A stretch of 64,000 nucleotides of DNA from Brenneria sp. hezel4-2-4 (GCF_013155275.1 NZ_JABJXS010000002.1:1-64000), one strand, 5' to 3'; shown: positions 26,469-37,357, counted from the first letter of the stretch. Numbers and translations: made by a program. The notes: a model not told the origin generated them from the letters alone.

Positions 26469-27683
26469 ATGAAACGTGCAGTGATTACTGGTCTGGGGAT
26501 CGTATCAAGCATAGGTAATAACCAGCAGGAAGTTCTGGCGTCATTGCGGGAAGGCCGCTCGGGTATTACTTTCTCTCAAGAGCTGAAAGATTCCGGCATG
26601 CGTAGTCACGTCTGGGGTAACGTTAAACTGGACACCACCGGCCTCATCGATCGTAAAATTGTGCGCTTTATGAGTGATGCATCGATTTATGCCTATCTGT
26701 CCATGGAACAGGCGATTAAAGATTCCGGGCTGAGCGACGATCAGGTGTCCAACGATCGTACCGGCCTGATCGTGGGGTCTGGCGGCGGTTCTCCGCGCAA
26801 CCAGGTTGCCGGCACCGACGGTATGCGGGCGAAAGGCCTGCGCGGCGTGGGTCCGTATATGGTCACCAAATCCATGGCTTCCGGTGTTTCCGCCTGTCTG
26901 GCGACGCCGTTCAAAATCCGCGGCGTTAACTACTCCATCAGTTCCGCCTGCGCCACCTCCGCTCACTGTATCGGTAACGCGGTAGAGATGATCCAACTGG
27001 GTAAACAGGACGTGGTATTTGCCGGCGGCGGCGAAGAGCTGTGCTGGGAAATGGCCTGCGAGTTCGATGCCATGGGCGCGCTGTCTACCAAATATAACGA
27101 CACGCCGGAAAAAGCGTCCCGTACTTATGATGCCGACCGCGATGGTTTCGTTATCGCCGGCGGCGGCGGCATCGTGGTGGTGGAAGAGCTGGAGCATGCG
27201 CTGGCGCGTGGCGCGCATATCTACGGTGAAATCATCGGCTACGGCGCGACGTCCGACGGCGCGGATATGGTTGCCCCGTCAGGCGAAGGGGCGATGCGTT
27301 GCATGAAGATGGCGTTGCAGGGCGTAGATGCGCCTATCGACTACATCAATACGCACGGCACGTCCACGCCGGTCGGTGATGTGAAAGAGCTGGGAGCGAT
27401 CCGTGAAGTGTTCGGCGATAACATTCCGGCCATTTCCGCCACCAAAGCCATGACCGGTCACTCACTGGGCGCGGCGGGCGTTCAGGAAGCGATTTATACG
27501 CTGCTGATGCTGGAACACGGCTTTATCGCGCCGAGCATCAACGTTGAAACGCTGGATGAACATGGCGTTGGCATGAACATCATCACCGAACCGACGGAGC
27601 GTAAGCTGACCACCGTGATGTCGAATGGTTTCGGCTTCGGCGGCACCAACGCCACGCTGGTGATGAGCAAATTCGAGAAGTAA
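26469..27683 (+). CDS. fabB: FabB, 3-ketoacyl-ACP synthase I
   Basis: FabB condenses malonyl-ACP with acyl-ACP and is needed to elongate unsaturated fatty acids. The 404-aa protein has the catalytic cysteine in [14 protein letters not shown] (Cys161), and the two histidines in [11 protein letters not shown] and [11 protein letters not shown], with the C-terminal [12 protein letters not shown] loop. Length is close to E. coli (406 aa). GGAAGAGG precedes the ATG. FadR and FabR sites lie upstream, so control should follow the E. coli pattern. Confidence 0.97.
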   Translation: MKRAVITGLGIVSSIGNNQQEVLASLREGRSGITFSQELKDSGMRSHVWGNVKLDTTGLIDRKIVRFMSDASIYAYLSMEQAIKDSGLSDDQVSNDRTGLIVGSGGGSPRNQVAGTDGMRAKGLRGVGPYMVTKSMASGVSACLATPFKIRGVNYSISSACATSAHCIGNAVEMIQLGKQDVVFAGGGEELCWEMACEFDAMGALSTKYNDTPEKASRTYDADRDGFVIAGGGGIVVVEELEHALARGAHIYGEIIGYGATSDGADMVAPSGEGAMRCMKMALQGVDAPIDYINTHGTSTPVGDVKELGAIREVFGDNIPAISATKAMTGHSLGAAGVQEAIYTLLMLEHGFIAPSINVETLDEHGVGMNIITEPTERKLTTVMSNGFGFGGTNATLVMSKFEK

Positions 27684-27700
27684 TCGCCCGCGTTGCTACA

Positions 27701-27740
27701 CGATCATGGCGGGTATGATAACCCCGCTATGATCGCCTTT
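27701..27740 (+). terminator. Probable terminator after fabB
   Basis: CGATCATGGCGGG and CCCCGCTATGATCG form a long stem with a mismatch, followed by CCTTTCTTT. It lies 18 bases past the fabB stop. Confidence 0.6.
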
Positions 27741-27783
27741 CTTTACCCCGCCTCTCTTGATGCGCAACAGCGCTGAATGCTGC

Positions 27784-28989
27784 TCAGAACAATACCCAAA
27801 GCAGGAATACCGCGACGCAGACGCTGGCAATGATCACAAACATCGGCTTATGGAACAGAGACTGCCAGCTAAGCGGTAACGAGGCAATCAGCGGGTTGAG
27901 CAACGGTTGCGGGAATACGCTCGCCGCCGCCCAGTCGGTTTCCTGTGCGCGTTGTATGCGTTGGGTAAACAAGAAAGCGAGCGCATCGCTAAGCTGCATC
28001 GGCGTGAGCGGCGTCTGGAATCCGGCGTTAAACCGGTTCTGGGCATAATCCAGCAGCATTTGCTGTTCCTGCGCATTCAGCGGCTGCTGTAATGCCGCCT
28101 GCAACGTTGCAAGATTCGGGGCGGCGGGCACGCTAGTCTGGGCGTTGGCAAATGACGTCAAGGGGGACGCCGCGTTGGCGTTATTGGCCGCCGATACCGT
28201 CTGACCGGGCGCGATATTGGCGTCTGGAGCGCTTTGCTGCTGCGCCGCCGGTTGAGATGAGGTCGGCAACGCTGTCTGCGCCTGTTGCAGCACCAGTTGT
28301 GTTTGCAGGAACTGAGTCAGTAACGGCAGCGATCTGACGGGAATGGCATCCCCGCCGTTGAGATTCTGCATCGTCATCAACGTGGTCCAGATTTTTGCCG
28401 GCTGCTCCCCGCTCTGGGCCGCCAGACGAGTGACCAGTTGATTCAGGCTACGTTGTTCGGCAGGCAGCAGTGGGCGATCGGGCGAACTGACGGCCGCCTG
28501 GGACGTGGATTGAGCGCTTTGCCCTTGCAGTAGCGTGACCACCTGTTGCAGTTGTGTGTTGCTCAGTGAGCTTAATGTGGCGTGACCGAATTGCTGGCGG
28601 ATAAAGTCACTGACCGCCTGACGGTTGTTCCCCTGCGGCAGCAGGTCGCCGAGCTGTTGCATAAGCTGCTGGCGGGCGCCATTATCCTGACCTTGCGCCT
28701 GCGTTAAGCGCGTTTGCAGTATCTGCTCCGCCGGCTGGTAATGGCGCGACATCAGTTCGGCGTTTTCGCCGAGTCCCAGTCCCTGTTTGACGCCCGACCA
28801 GACTTCCGTCGCTTTTGCGGTGCTGAGCGCCACGATTTTCACGATCAGGTTTTCAAGCGTTGCGCGTTGCGCCGGCGTCAGCGGCAGATCGCCGTCGCCG
28901 CCAGCCGCGTTGGTCGTCGGCGACGTGGTCGCGGGAGCGACCGATCGCTCACCCGGCAGTGGGGCACCTGGGCCGCTTACAGGTTGCAT
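27784..28989 (-). CDS. flk: Flk, flagellar regulator
   Basis: Flk is a membrane-anchored protein that in Salmonella links flagellar hook/ring completion with export of late substrates such as FlgM. The 401-aa protein has a long Ala/Gln/Pro-rich soluble part and one C-terminal membrane helix (MFVIIASVCVAVFLLWVLF), so it is tail-anchored with the bulk in the cytoplasm. Conserved parts are LPLTPAQRATLENLIVKIVALSTAKATEVWSGVKQGLGL and a second similar block, LLPAEQRSLNQLVTRLAAQ, an internal duplication. It is longer than E. coli Flk (about 330 aa) because of the low-complexity central insert. Confidence 0.85.
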   Translation of the reverse strand: MQPVSGPGAPLPGERSVAPATTSPTTNAAGGDGDLPLTPAQRATLENLIVKIVALSTAKATEVWSGVKQGLGLGENAELMSRHYQPAEQILQTRLTQAQGQDNGARQQLMQQLGDLLPQGNNRQAVSDFIRQQFGHATLSSLSNTQLQQVVTLLQGQSAQSTSQAAVSSPDRPLLPAEQRSLNQLVTRLAAQSGEQPAKIWTTLMTMQNLNGGDAIPVRSLPLLTQFLQTQLVLQQAQTALPTSSQPAAQQQSAPDANIAPGQTVSAANNANAASPLTSFANAQTSVPAAPNLATLQAALQQPLNAQEQQMLLDYAQNRFNAGFQTPLTPMQLSDALAFLFTQRIQRAQETDWAAASVFPQPLLNPLIASLPLSWQSLFHKPMFVIIASVCVAVFLLWVLF

Positions 28990-29078
28990 ACCGTTTTCCT
29001 CACCGCTGGCTGAAAGAGAAAAGAATCATAGCAAGCTCTTTCTGGGTTCGATAGCCCTATAACCGCCACGAACAGGGG

Positions 29079-29981
29079 CTAATCACGGCGATGCGGTTTG
29101 ATTAAGGGGAATCGCCATCGTTGCGCCAACACCACGCCCAGCAAGGTAATTCCGCCGCCGATCAGGTGATAACCGTGCAGCGGCTCATGCAGGAACACAA
29201 TCGCGATGACGGCGGTAAACACCGGCGTCAGGTTCATAAATATGGACGCGGTGCCGGCCCCCAGTCGCAACAGGCCCTGGATCCACAGGAAAGGGGCGAT
29301 AATCGACGCCATGATGCCGGCAAAGGCCACTAAGGGGATATTCTGGCTGGTGAGCCGCACGTCGTCCGTCAACAAAAAATTAGGCAGCAGCAGTACCACG
29401 CCAAAGGTGATTTGCACGTACAGCGACAGCCAGTTGGGCAGTGGGATACTCCAGCGTTTGGTTAAGACGCCATACAGCGCATAGGCGCTGGCGGCGCAAA
29501 ACATCATTATTTCGCCGGCGCCGATACCCTGCGACAGAATCTGTTCCGGGTGGCCCGCGCTGATAAGCCAGACAATGCCGCCGAAGGAAAGCAATCCGCC
29601 GGCCAGCATGCCGACCGTGGGCGCGATGCGCAGCAGCGGAATGCTGATTAACACGGTTAATAGCGGAACCAGCGATCCCATGATCCCCATCATGACTGCG
29701 CTGATGGTGTGCGCCGCGTAGTAAGCCAGACTCTGATACAGCACCATGCCCAGCAATCCGAGCGTCAGCAGTTTCCAGCTATATTGACGAATCACCGCCA
29801 GATGTTGTCGCATACCCGGCAACATAAACGGCGTCATCACCACCCAAGCCAGCAGCCAGCGATAAAAAGAAATGGCTGCCGGGTCGATCACGGCGGAGGA
29901 GAGTTTATTGACGATGACATTCACCGACCAAATCAGTACGGCGATAATGGGAAACAGAGAATTCAAAGCGGTGACTCTCAT
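29079..29981 (-). CDS. EamA-family (DMT) membrane transporter
   Basis: This 300-aa protein shows ten hydrophobic helices arranged as two EamA repeats (about residues 10-140 and 155-290). Typical blocks are FPIIAVLIWSVNVIVNKLSS at the start and GTASIFMNLTPVFTAVIAIVFLHEPLHGYHLIGGGITLLGVVL at the end. The family exports amino acids, nucleosides and other metabolites; the substrate here is unknown. It lies between flk and pdxB, where I do not recall a counterpart in E. coli, so it is probably lineage-specific. Confidence 0.85.
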   Translation of the reverse strand: MRVTALNSLFPIIAVLIWSVNVIVNKLSSAVIDPAAISFYRWLLAWVVMTPFMLPGMRQHLAVIRQYSWKLLTLGLLGMVLYQSLAYYAAHTISAVMMGIMGSLVPLLTVLISIPLLRIAPTVGMLAGGLLSFGGIVWLISAGHPEQILSQGIGAGEIMMFCAASAYALYGVLTKRWSIPLPNWLSLYVQITFGVVLLLPNFLLTDDVRLTSQNIPLVAFAGIMASIIAPFLWIQGLLRLGAGTASIFMNLTPVFTAVIAIVFLHEPLHGYHLIGGGITLLGVVLAQRWRFPLIKPHRRD

Positions 29982-30212
29982 CCATAATGCAAGAAAGGCG
30001 CTAGTTTACCGCTGTCGCTGCCATTAGCCATAGCCAACGCCGGATATCTGGCGGACGGATTGCCGCCGATCATCGGCAGTACGTCGCTGCGACATCGCCG
30101 CCGCCGGTCATCAAGGCCGTATCGGCCGGCCGATAGCATTGGGCTTCCTGATCATTCAGTGGCAAAATAACCCCCCTCTTTTTTGCAGGGCAACAGGCTA
30201 CCGGGGAAGACA

Positions 30213-31349
30213 ATGAAGATTGTGGTTGATGAAAATATGCCGTACGCGCGCGAGTTGTTTAGCCGTCTGGGCGAGGTTCAGGCCGTGCCGGGGCGTCCGC
30301 TGCCGCTTGACGCGCTGAAGGATGCCGACGCATTGATGGTGCGTTCGGTGACCAAGGTGAATGCCGAACTGCTGGCCGGCGCCGCGGTGAAGTTTGTCGG
30401 CAGCGCCACGGCCGGCACCGACCATGTGGATCAGCGCTGGCTTGAGGCTAACGGCATTGGCTTTTCAGCCGCGCCGGGCTGCAATGCGATCGCGGTTGTC
30501 GAATACGTCTTTTCTTCCCTGTTGCTGCTCGCCGAACGCGATGGATTCCAACTGGGTAATAAAACCGTGGGCATCGTCGGCGTCGGTAATGTGGGCGGCC
30601 GCCTGAACGAACGCCTGAAGGCCTGGGGGGTAAAAACCTTGTTGTGCGACCCGCCCCGAAAAGATCGCGGGGACGAGGGCGATTTCCTGCCGCTGGACGC
30701 GCTGGTGCGCGAGGCGGATATCCTGACGCTGCATACGCCGTTATACCTTGACGGCCCGTACCGGACTCATCATCTGGTCGATGAGGCGGTGCTGAACGCC
30801 TTCGCCGACGGACGTATTCTGATTAACGCCTGTCGCGGCCCGGTGGTGGATAATACCGCGCTGCTCAACGCGCTGAAACAGGGGAAAAACCTCAGCGTCA
30901 TTCTTGACGTATGGGAGCCTGAACCGGCGTTGTCCACCGAACTGTTGGCGTTGGTGGACGTGGGAACGGCGCATATCGCCGGCTATACGCTGGAAGGCAA
31001 AGCCCGCGGCACCACGCAGGTTTTTGAAGCCTTGAGCCGGTTTATCGGCGATCCGCAGCCGGTGGCGCTGTCTTCTTTGCTGCCGGAGCCGGAATTTGCT
31101 GAAGTGACCTTAACGTCGCCGCTCAATGAAGCGTTATTAAAGCGTCTGGTTCATCTGGTGTATGATGTGCGCCGGGATGATGCTCTATTGCGCCATTGCG
31201 CGCATCAGCAGGGCGGATTTGATCGCCTGCGCAAACATTATCAGGAACGACGCGAGTGGGCGTCGCTCCGTGTTATCTGTACCGACGGCGCCAGCGCGGA
31301 ATGTCTGCGTAAGCTGGGCTTTAATGCCACGGCGATGGCCGATCGTTAA
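30213..31349 (+). CDS. pdxB: PdxB, erythronate-4-phosphate dehydrogenase
   Basis: PdxB oxidises 4-phosphoerythronate in pyridoxal 5'-phosphate synthesis. The 378-aa protein starts [22 protein letters not shown], has the NAD-binding [16 protein letters not shown] and the 2-hydroxyacid dehydrogenase signatures [21 protein letters not shown] and [14 protein letters not shown]. It also has the C-terminal PdxB dimerisation domain. I use the ATG at 30213 (GGGGAAG upstream), which gives the E. coli length. An in-frame upstream start at 30183 adds ten unrelated residues. It begins the pdxB-usg-truA-dedA run. Confidence 0.96.
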   Translation: MKIVVDENMPYARELFSRLGEVQAVPGRPLPLDALKDADALMVRSVTKVNAELLAGAAVKFVGSATAGTDHVDQRWLEANGIGFSAAPGCNAIAVVEYVFSSLLLLAERDGFQLGNKTVGIVGVGNVGGRLNERLKAWGVKTLLCDPPRKDRGDEGDFLPLDALVREADILTLHTPLYLDGPYRTHHLVDEAVLNAFADGRILINACRGPVVDNTALLNALKQGKNLSVILDVWEPEPALSTELLALVDVGTAHIAGYTLEGKARGTTQVFEALSRFIGDPQPVALSSLLPEPEFAEVTLTSPLNEALLKRLVHLVYDVRRDDALLRHCAHQQGGFDRLRKHYQERREWASLRVICTDGASAECLRKLGFNATAMADR

Positions 31350-31436
31350 TCACTCTGTAGCCTGATTTGTTGTTAAAAACCCGGCGGTATCTATCGCCCG
31401 GGAATGTTTCATTCATAAGTTTGGGGAGAAAACCAC

Positions 31437-32447
31437 ATGTCCGACGGCTGGAATATTGCTCTGCTGGGCGCTACGGGCGCAGTAGGCGCGGCGTTACTGG
31501 AATTATTGCAGGAGCGCGAATTTCCGGTGGGTGAATTGTATCCCCTGGCCAGCGAACGCAGCGTGGGGGAAATCATCCGCTTTAACGGTAAGTCCTGTCC
31601 GGTGGAAGATGCGGCGGATTTTGACTGGTCGCAGGCCCAACTGGCGTTTTTCGTCGCCGGTCAGGAAGCCAGCGAGCGTTATGCGGAAGAGGCGGGTAAT
31701 GCCGGGTGTCTGGTCATCGACAGCAGCGGTTTGTTTGCGCTGGAACCGGACGTGCCGTTGGTGGTGCCGGGGGTGAACGCCCATGCGCTGGCCGATTATC
31801 GCAACCGTAATATCGTGGCGGTCGCGGATAGCCTGACCAGCCAACTGCTGACGGCGATCAAACCGCTGACGGAAGCCGCCGGTTTATCCCGTCTGCACGT
31901 CACCACTATGCTGTCGGTTTCCGCCCATGGCAAAGCGGCGGTGGATGATTTGGCCGGGCAAAGCGCCCGCTTGCTGAACGGCATTCCGCCTGAGGCGGGA
32001 TTATTCCCCAAACAACTGGCGTTCAACCTGTTGCCGCTGTTGCCCGATGGCGAGGGCAGCGTGCGTGAAGAGCGTCGTCTGGTGGATCAGGTGCGTAAAG
32101 TCTTACAGGATGAGGGATTGCCGATTTCCGTTACCTGCATCCAGTCGCCGGTTTTCTACGGCCATGCCCAGGTGGTTCACCTTGAGGCGCTGCGTCCGCT
32201 CTCCGCCGAGGAAGCGCGGGATGAACTGTTGCAGGCCGGCGACATTCAGGTCAGCGAAGAGCAGGATTACCCAACGCAGGTTGGCGACGCCTCCGGCAAT
32301 GTGCTGCTGAGCATTGGCTGTTTGCGTAATGATTACGGTATTCCCGAACTGTTGCAGTTCTGGTCGGTGGCGGATAACGTCCGTTTCGGCGGCGCGCTGA
32401 TGGCGGTGGAAACCGCAGAGCGTCTGGTACGGGAGTATCTGGGGTAA
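31437..32447 (+). CDS. usg: Usg, aspartate-semialdehyde-dehydrogenase-like protein
   Basis: Usg has the fold of aspartate-beta-semialdehyde dehydrogenase but no known activity. The 336-aa protein has the nucleotide loop [18 protein letters not shown] and the dimerisation domain ([19 protein letters not shown]). In true Asd enzymes the catalytic cysteine sits in an NCTT-type motif; here that stretch reads [10 protein letters not shown] with serine, as in E. coli Usg, so the classic reaction is unlikely. Its stop overlaps the truA start (TAATG). Confidence 0.92.
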   Translation: MSDGWNIALLGATGAVGAALLELLQEREFPVGELYPLASERSVGEIIRFNGKSCPVEDAADFDWSQAQLAFFVAGQEASERYAEEAGNAGCLVIDSSGLFALEPDVPLVVPGVNAHALADYRNRNIVAVADSLTSQLLTAIKPLTEAAGLSRLHVTTMLSVSAHGKAAVDDLAGQSARLLNGIPPEAGLFPKQLAFNLLPLLPDGEGSVREERRLVDQVRKVLQDEGLPISVTCIQSPVFYGHAQVVHLEALRPLSAEEARDELLQAGDIQVSEEQDYPTQVGDASGNVLLSIGCLRNDYGIPELLQFWSVADNVRFGGALMAVETAERLVREYLG

Positions 32448-33274
32448 TGTCTGAGCCGATACTGGCGGCGGAACCGGCTCCGCTGAAAATTGCGCTGGGG
32501 ATTGAGTATGACGGCAGCCGCTATTATGGCTGGCAGCGCCAGGCCGAAGTCGGCAGCGTACAGGGATGTCTCGAACAGGCGCTGAGCAAAGTCGCCAATG
32601 AGCCGATAAGCGTATTTTGCGCCGGGCGCACCGATGCCGGCGTGCACGCGACCGGGCAAGTGGTGCATTTTCTGACGCAGGCGGCGCGCAAGGACGCGGC
32701 CTGGACGATGGGGGTGAACGCCAATTTACCGCCGGACATCGCCGTGCGCTGGGTCAAAACGGTTGACGATGATTTTCACGCCCGTTTCAGCGCCACGGCG
32801 CGCCGTTATCGTTATGTCATCTATAATCATCGCTATCGTCCGGCGGTGCTGGCCAGAGGCGTCACCCATTGTTATCTGCCGCTCGATGCCGAACGGATGG
32901 CGCGCGCGGGACAATGTCTGCTGGGGGAGAACGATTTTACCTCGTTTCGCGCCGTGCAATGCCAGTCCCGCACCCCCTGGCGCTATGTAAATCATTTAAA
33001 GGTTACGCGTCATGGCGCCTATATCGTGGTAGATATTAAGGCCAATGCGTTTGTACATCATATGGTTCGCAATATCGTCGGCAGCCTGATGGAAGTGGGC
33101 TGCGGCAATCAGCCGGAAGGATGGATTGCCGAACTGCTGGCGGCGAAAGATCGTTCATTGGCCGCCGCCACTGCCCGGGCCGAGGGGTTGTATCTGGTCG
33201 CCGTGGACTATCCCGCGCGTTTTGCTCTGCCGCGGCCGGCGATGGGACCTTTGTTCTTGAACGATGAGAACTAA
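32447..33274 (+). CDS. truA: TruA, tRNA pseudouridine(38-40) synthase
   Basis: TruA converts uridines 38-40 in the anticodon arm of many tRNAs to pseudouridine. The 275-aa protein has the catalytic aspartate in [15 protein letters not shown] (Asp63), the N-terminal [15 protein letters not shown] and [13 protein letters not shown] plus [19 protein letters not shown]. It overlaps usg by one base, so the two are translationally coupled. The N-terminus is about 5 residues longer than in E. coli (270 aa). Confidence 0.96.
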   Translation: MSEPILAAEPAPLKIALGIEYDGSRYYGWQRQAEVGSVQGCLEQALSKVANEPISVFCAGRTDAGVHATGQVVHFLTQAARKDAAWTMGVNANLPPDIAVRWVKTVDDDFHARFSATARRYRYVIYNHRYRPAVLARGVTHCYLPLDAERMARAGQCLLGENDFTSFRAVQCQSRTPWRYVNHLKVTRHGAYIVVDIKANAFVHHMVRNIVGSLMEVGCGNQPEGWIAELLAAKDRSLAAATARAEGLYLVAVDYPARFALPRPAMGPLFLNDEN

Positions 33275-33341
33275 GTGGCGGTGTTTTGTCCGGCTAAACT
33301 GATGACGCTGGCGGCGGCGACATCGAGAAAGAGAAATTTTT

Positions 33342-34004
33342 ATGGAATTTATACGGTTTATTATTGATTTTATTCTGCATATTGACGTGCATCTGGCGGA
33401 ACTGGTGGCGCAATATGGTGTCTGGATTTATGCCATTTTATTTTTGATTTTGTTCTGTGAAACCGGGCTGGTGGTGACGCCGTTTTTGCCGGGCGATTCT
33501 TTGCTGTTTGTCGCCGGCGCGCTGGCGGCCCTGCCATCCAACGCGCTGGATGTTCATCTGATGGTTTTCTTGATGATTGCGGCGGCGATCCTCGGCGACG
33601 CGGTGAATTACACCATTGGCCGGCTGTTCGGGGAAAAGCTGTTCAGTAATCCGGACTCAAAAATTTTCCGGCGCAGCTATCTGGATAAAACGCATCAGTT
33701 TTATGCCCGTCACGGTGGTAAAACAATAATTCTGGCGCGCTTTGTCCCTATTGTGAGAACATTTGCGCCGTTTGTTGCGGGAATGGGACATATGAGTTAC
33801 CGGCATTTTGCCGCTTACAATGTGATCGGCGCGTTGTTATGGGTGGTGTCTTTCACCTATGCGGGTTATCTGTTCGGCGATTTGCCGGTGGTGCAGGAAA
33901 ACCTGAAATTACTGATTGTCGGGATTATCTTTGTCTCTATTCTGCCGGGCATCATTGAAATTGCCCGACACCGCAGAGCCGCCGCGCGCGGCGATGTAAA
34001 ATAA
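33342..34004 (+). CDS. dedA: DedA, DedA/Tvp38-family membrane protein
   Basis: DedA-family proteins are inner-membrane proteins needed for envelope homeostasis and thought to flip lipids such as undecaprenyl phosphate or phosphatidylethanolamine. The 220-aa protein shows about five hydrophobic segments. The family motifs are [19 protein letters not shown], with the acidic residues, and [21 protein letters not shown], with the two functional arginines. E. coli DedA is 219 aa. Confidence 0.94.
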   Translation: MEFIRFIIDFILHIDVHLAELVAQYGVWIYAILFLILFCETGLVVTPFLPGDSLLFVAGALAALPSNALDVHLMVFLMIAAAILGDAVNYTIGRLFGEKLFSNPDSKIFRRSYLDKTHQFYARHGGKTIILARFVPIVRTFAPFVAGMGHMSYRHFAAYNVIGALLWVVSFTYAGYLFGDLPVVQENLKLLIVGIIFVSILPGIIEIARHRRAAARGDVK

Positions 34005-34230
34005 GCGAAACGTATTTTAACATCCGGTTTGACCAGTTTTTTATCCACAGTACCGGATCGTTATGGTTTAATGGGCAGCATTTATGGTCTGTTCCTGGGA
34101 ATAATCCCTGGCGCCAACGCTTTGGCGGCGCGATCGACGCGCGCCTCAGGTGTTTTTTAATCGGCGATGCCGTCGGGGAACACATGAACAGCGGACTGGC
34201 GTGTGCCAGGTTCAAGCAGAAAGGTTATCA

Positions 34231-35145
34231 ATGAGCTGGATTGAACGAATTCTTAACAAAAGCAATATTACGCCAACCCGTAAAGCGAACATTCCTGAAG
34301 GGGTGTGGACGAAATGCGATAGCTGCGGTCAGGTGCTTTATCGCGCGGAGCTGGAACGTAATCTGGAAGTTTGCCCCAAGTGCGATCATCACATGCGTCT
34401 TTCCGCGCGAGCGCGCCTGCAAGCTTTCCTGGATAAAGAAGGGACAGTGGAGCTGGGTAGCGAACTGGAGCCGAAGGATATCCTAAAATTCCGCGACTCT
34501 AAAAAATATAAAGATCGTCTGGCCGCCGCGCAAAAGCAGTCTGACGAGAAAGACGCTCTGGTGGTGATGAAAGGAACGTTATACGGTATGCCCGTGGTGG
34601 CCGCGTCGTTTGAGTTCGCTTTCATGGGCGGTTCGATGGCCTCTGTGGTCGGCGCGCGTTTCGTTCGTGCCGTCGAGCAGGCGCTGGAAGAGGGTTGCCC
34701 GCTGGTGTGTTTCTCCGCCAGCGGCGGCGCCCGGATGCAGGAAGCGCTGATGTCGCTGATGCAGATGGCGAAAACCAGTGCGGCGTTGGCAAAAATGCGC
34801 GACCGCGGTTTGCCCTACATTTCCGTGCTGACCGACCCGACGATGGGCGGCGTGTCCGCCAGTCTGGCGATGCTGGGCGATCTGAATATCGCCGAACCCA
34901 AAGCGCTGATCGGCTTTGCCGGCCCGCGGGTAATTGAGCAAACGGTGCGTGAAAAACTGCCGCCGGGCTTCCAGCGCAGTGAATTCCTGATTGAGAAGGG
35001 CGCTATCGACATGATCGTGCGCCGCCCGGAGATGCGCTATAAACTGGCGACGATTCTTGCCAAGTTGACCAATCATCCGGAACCGAGCAACGATGTGGCG
35101 GAACTTCATCACGACGCCGCCGCTGAATCGCAGGATGAAGCGTAG
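34231..35145 (+). CDS. accD: AccD, acetyl-CoA carboxylase carboxyltransferase beta subunit
   Basis: AccD pairs with AccA to transfer the carboxyl group from biotin to acetyl-CoA, the first step of fatty acid synthesis. The 304-aa protein has the N-terminal zinc ribbon (Cys29, Cys32, Cys48, Cys51) and the crotonase-fold core with [22 protein letters not shown] and [19 protein letters not shown] use the ATG at 34231, with AGAAAGG upstream and the E. coli length; the frame extends 27 codons upstream without similarity. A ~220-bp gap upstream should hold its promoter. Confidence 0.97.
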   Translation: MSWIERILNKSNITPTRKANIPEGVWTKCDSCGQVLYRAELERNLEVCPKCDHHMRLSARARLQAFLDKEGTVELGSELEPKDILKFRDSKKYKDRLAAAQKQSDEKDALVVMKGTLYGMPVVAASFEFAFMGGSMASVVGARFVRAVEQALEEGCPLVCFSASGGARMQEALMSLMQMAKTSAALAKMRDRGLPYISVLTDPTMGGVSASLAMLGDLNIAEPKALIGFAGPRVIEQTVREKLPPGFQRSEFLIEKGAIDMIVRRPEMRYKLATILAKLTNHPEPSNDVAELHHDAAAESQDEA

Positions 35146-35235
35146 TTGAACTAATGAACAGGAAGCATTAATACCGCGCCGAGCGGAATTTATGCTTCCT
35201 GTATAAAATGAACCGTAAGCCAGTGAACGGGACTC

Positions 35236-36504
35236 ATGGATAATCTTCACATACCCCAAGCCACGTCGCCTTTGGTCACGTGGCTTCATTATCTTGAGCA
35301 CCTGCACGGCCAGGCCATCGATTTGGGACTGGATCGCGTAAAGCAGGTTGCTGAGAATCTTCAATTATTGCAGCCCGCCAAGGTGATATTTACCGTCGCA
35401 GGAACCAATGGCAAGGGCACGACCTGCTGTACCCTGGAATCGATACTGCTGGCCGCCGGACTGCGGGTGGGCGTATACAGTTCTCCCCATTTGCAGCGTT
35501 ATACCGAACGGGTAAGAATTCAGGGTAAAGAGTTGCCGGAATCGCTACATTGTCGGGCGTTTGCCGATATCGAAGCCGGAAGAGGCGCGGTGTCGCTTAC
35601 CTATTTTGAGTTCGGAACCCTGGCCGCGTTGCAAATGTTCAAGCAGGCGACGCTGGATGTGGTGATTCTGGAAGTGGGGTTAGGCGGGCGCCTTGACGCC
35701 ACGAATATCGTCGATGCCGACGTCGCGGTGGTAACCTGCATTGCGTTGGATCACACCGACTGGCTGGGTAACGATCGGGACAGCATCGGCAGAGAAAAAG
35801 CCGGCGTTTTCCGGCCGGGCAAGCCCGCGGTGGTCGGCGAGCCGGATATGCCGGGCGCGATTGCGGAGGTTGCCGCGGAAACAGGCGCGCGGCTATTACG
35901 GCGCGGCCGGGACTGGGATTTTTCCATTCAGCGCGATGGCTGGAGTTGGCAAAACAAGCAACGTGAACTGTCAGGATTGCCGATGCCGAATGTGCCTCTG
36001 GCCAATGCCGCGACGGCGTTGACGGCGCTAAACGCTTCCCCTTTAAACGTGAGCGAAGAGGCGATCCGCCAGGGGGTGCGACAGGCCGAGCTGCCCGGGC
36101 GCTTCCAGATCGTCGGCGCAAACCCGCTGCTGATTCTGGACGTGGCGCATAATCCTCACGCCGCCGCTTATCTGGCCGGCCGGCTGTCGGCATTGCCGAA
36201 AACCGGGAAAGTTCGCGCGGTGATCGGTATGCTGGCGGATAAGGACATTGGCGGCACCCTGAATCATTTGAAGCCGCTGGTGGACGATTGGTACTGTGCG
36301 CCGCTGGAAGGCCCGCGCGGCGCTTCTGCGGCGCAACTGGCCGAGCATCTGGAACGCTGTCAGTCATTTCCGGATGTCGTGACCGCCTGGCGACAGGCGA
36401 TGTCTGACGCGGCCGCGCAGGATATCGTCATTGTGTGTGGATCTTTTCATACGGTAGCGCAGGTTATGGATGCGCGGGATGAGGGGAAAACGTATGGCGA
36501 GTAA
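35236..36504 (+). CDS. folC: FolC, bifunctional dihydrofolate synthase / folylpolyglutamate synthase
   Basis: FolC adds glutamate to dihydropteroate and then further glutamates to folates, using ATP. The 422-aa protein has the P-loop VAGTNGKGTTCCTLESIL, the SSPHLQRYTERVRIQG segment and the Mur-ligase core TYFEFGTLAALQMF and EVGLGGRLDATNIVDADVAVVT. A C-terminal domain opens at LDVAHNPHAAAYLA. Length equals E. coli. It overlaps the dedD start by 11 bases. Confidence 0.96.
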   Translation: MDNLHIPQATSPLVTWLHYLEHLHGQAIDLGLDRVKQVAENLQLLQPAKVIFTVAGTNGKGTTCCTLESILLAAGLRVGVYSSPHLQRYTERVRIQGKELPESLHCRAFADIEAGRGAVSLTYFEFGTLAALQMFKQATLDVVILEVGLGGRLDATNIVDADVAVVTCIALDHTDWLGNDRDSIGREKAGVFRPGKPAVVGEPDMPGAIAEVAAETGARLLRRGRDWDFSIQRDGWSWQNKQRELSGLPMPNVPLANAATALTALNASPLNVSEEAIRQGVRQAELPGRFQIVGANPLLILDVAHNPHAAAYLAGRLSALPKTGKVRAVIGMLADKDIGGTLNHLKPLVDDWYCAPLEGPRGASAAQLAEHLERCQSFPDVVTAWRQAMSDAAAQDIVIVCGSFHTVAQVMDARDEGKTYGE

Positions 36505-37210
36505 ATTTCAGAATCGTTTAGTCGGCACGATTATTCTGGTTGCGCTGGGCGTCATTGTGCTGCCTGGCCTGCTGGACGGTAAGAAAAAACATTATGAAGA
36601 TGAGTTTGCGGCGATCCCGTTGGTGCCTAAAGCGGGCGAAAGCAACGAGATGGACGCGTTGCCCGCGCTGAATCAGCCTTTACCCAACCAGCCGACGGAA
36701 GGGGAGGAGGTCATCATTCAGGATAAGAGCGCGTTGCCTGCGGCCGAAAGTCCCGAACCGCCGGAAAGCCCGCCTCCTGCGGCCAATGCGCCCGTCGTCG
36801 CTGCGCCGCCGGCCGTGGTTGAACGGCCGCCGGTTCAGACGCGGCCTGAACCGCAGCCGAAGCCGGAAGTAAGACCGGAGGTTAAGCCGAAGCCTGAACC
36901 GAAACCCAAACCGGAGCCGAAATCCGACGTCCGGCCGGATAAGCAGACCGCAGAACAGGCGCCCGCCGGGCAAGCTTACATCGTACAGCTCGGCGCGCTG
37001 AAGAATGCGGATAAGGTTAATGAGATCGTCGCCAAGCTGCGCCTTTCCGGCTATCGGGCGTATACCGTGCCGGCGACGCCGGTGGCGGGGCAGATTACCC
37101 GTATTTATATCGGGCCGGACGCGTCAAAAGAGAAATTGCAGTCTTCGCTGGCGGAATTGCAGCGGCTCAGCGGGCTGAGCGGTCAGGTCAGATCGCACAG
37201 CGTGCGTTAA
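36494..37210 (+). CDS. dedD: DedD, cell-division SPOR-domain protein
   Basis: DedD is an inner-membrane septal-ring protein whose SPOR domain binds denuded septal peptidoglycan. From the ATG at 36494 (GAGGGG upstream) the protein has 238 aa: a short cytoplasmic start (MASKFQNRL), one membrane helix (VGTIILVALGVIVLPGLL), a periplasmic linker and a SPOR domain at the C-terminus (AYIVQLGALKNADKVNEIV to the end). The linker holds alternating Pro/Lys/Glu runs (KPEPKPKPEPK), longer than in E. coli (220 aa total). Confidence 0.93.
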   Translation: MASKFQNRLVGTIILVALGVIVLPGLLDGKKKHYEDEFAAIPLVPKAGESNEMDALPALNQPLPNQPTEGEEVIIQDKSALPAAESPEPPESPPPAANAPVVAAPPAVVERPPVQTRPEPQPKPEVRPEVKPKPEPKPKPEPKSDVRPDKQTAEQAPAGQAYIVQLGALKNADKVNEIVAKLRLSGYRAYTVPATPVAGQITRIYIGPDASKEKLQSSLAELQRLSGLSGQVRSHSVR

Positions 37211-37266
37211 GGGGATTCGGCTTTTTTCGTTTGATTGTCTATTGATGAAATCGACGGAAATACGCT

Positions 37267-37282
37267 ACGCAAACGTTTTCTT
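37267..37282. promoter_or_regulatory. PurR operator (PUR box) upstream of cvpA-purF
   Basis: ACGCAAACGTTTTCTT matches the PurR 16-mer consensus ACGCAAACGTTTTCGT at 15 of 16 positions. It lies about 90 bases before cvpA, as in E. coli, where PurR with hypoxanthine or guanine represses cvpA-purF. Confidence 0.88.
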
Positions 37283-37357
37283 TTTCTGTTAGAATGCGCC
37301 GCGAACAGGATGACGTGGCGGCTTAGCGGTTGGCATCGTTCATTATTAGGGTAGCTC

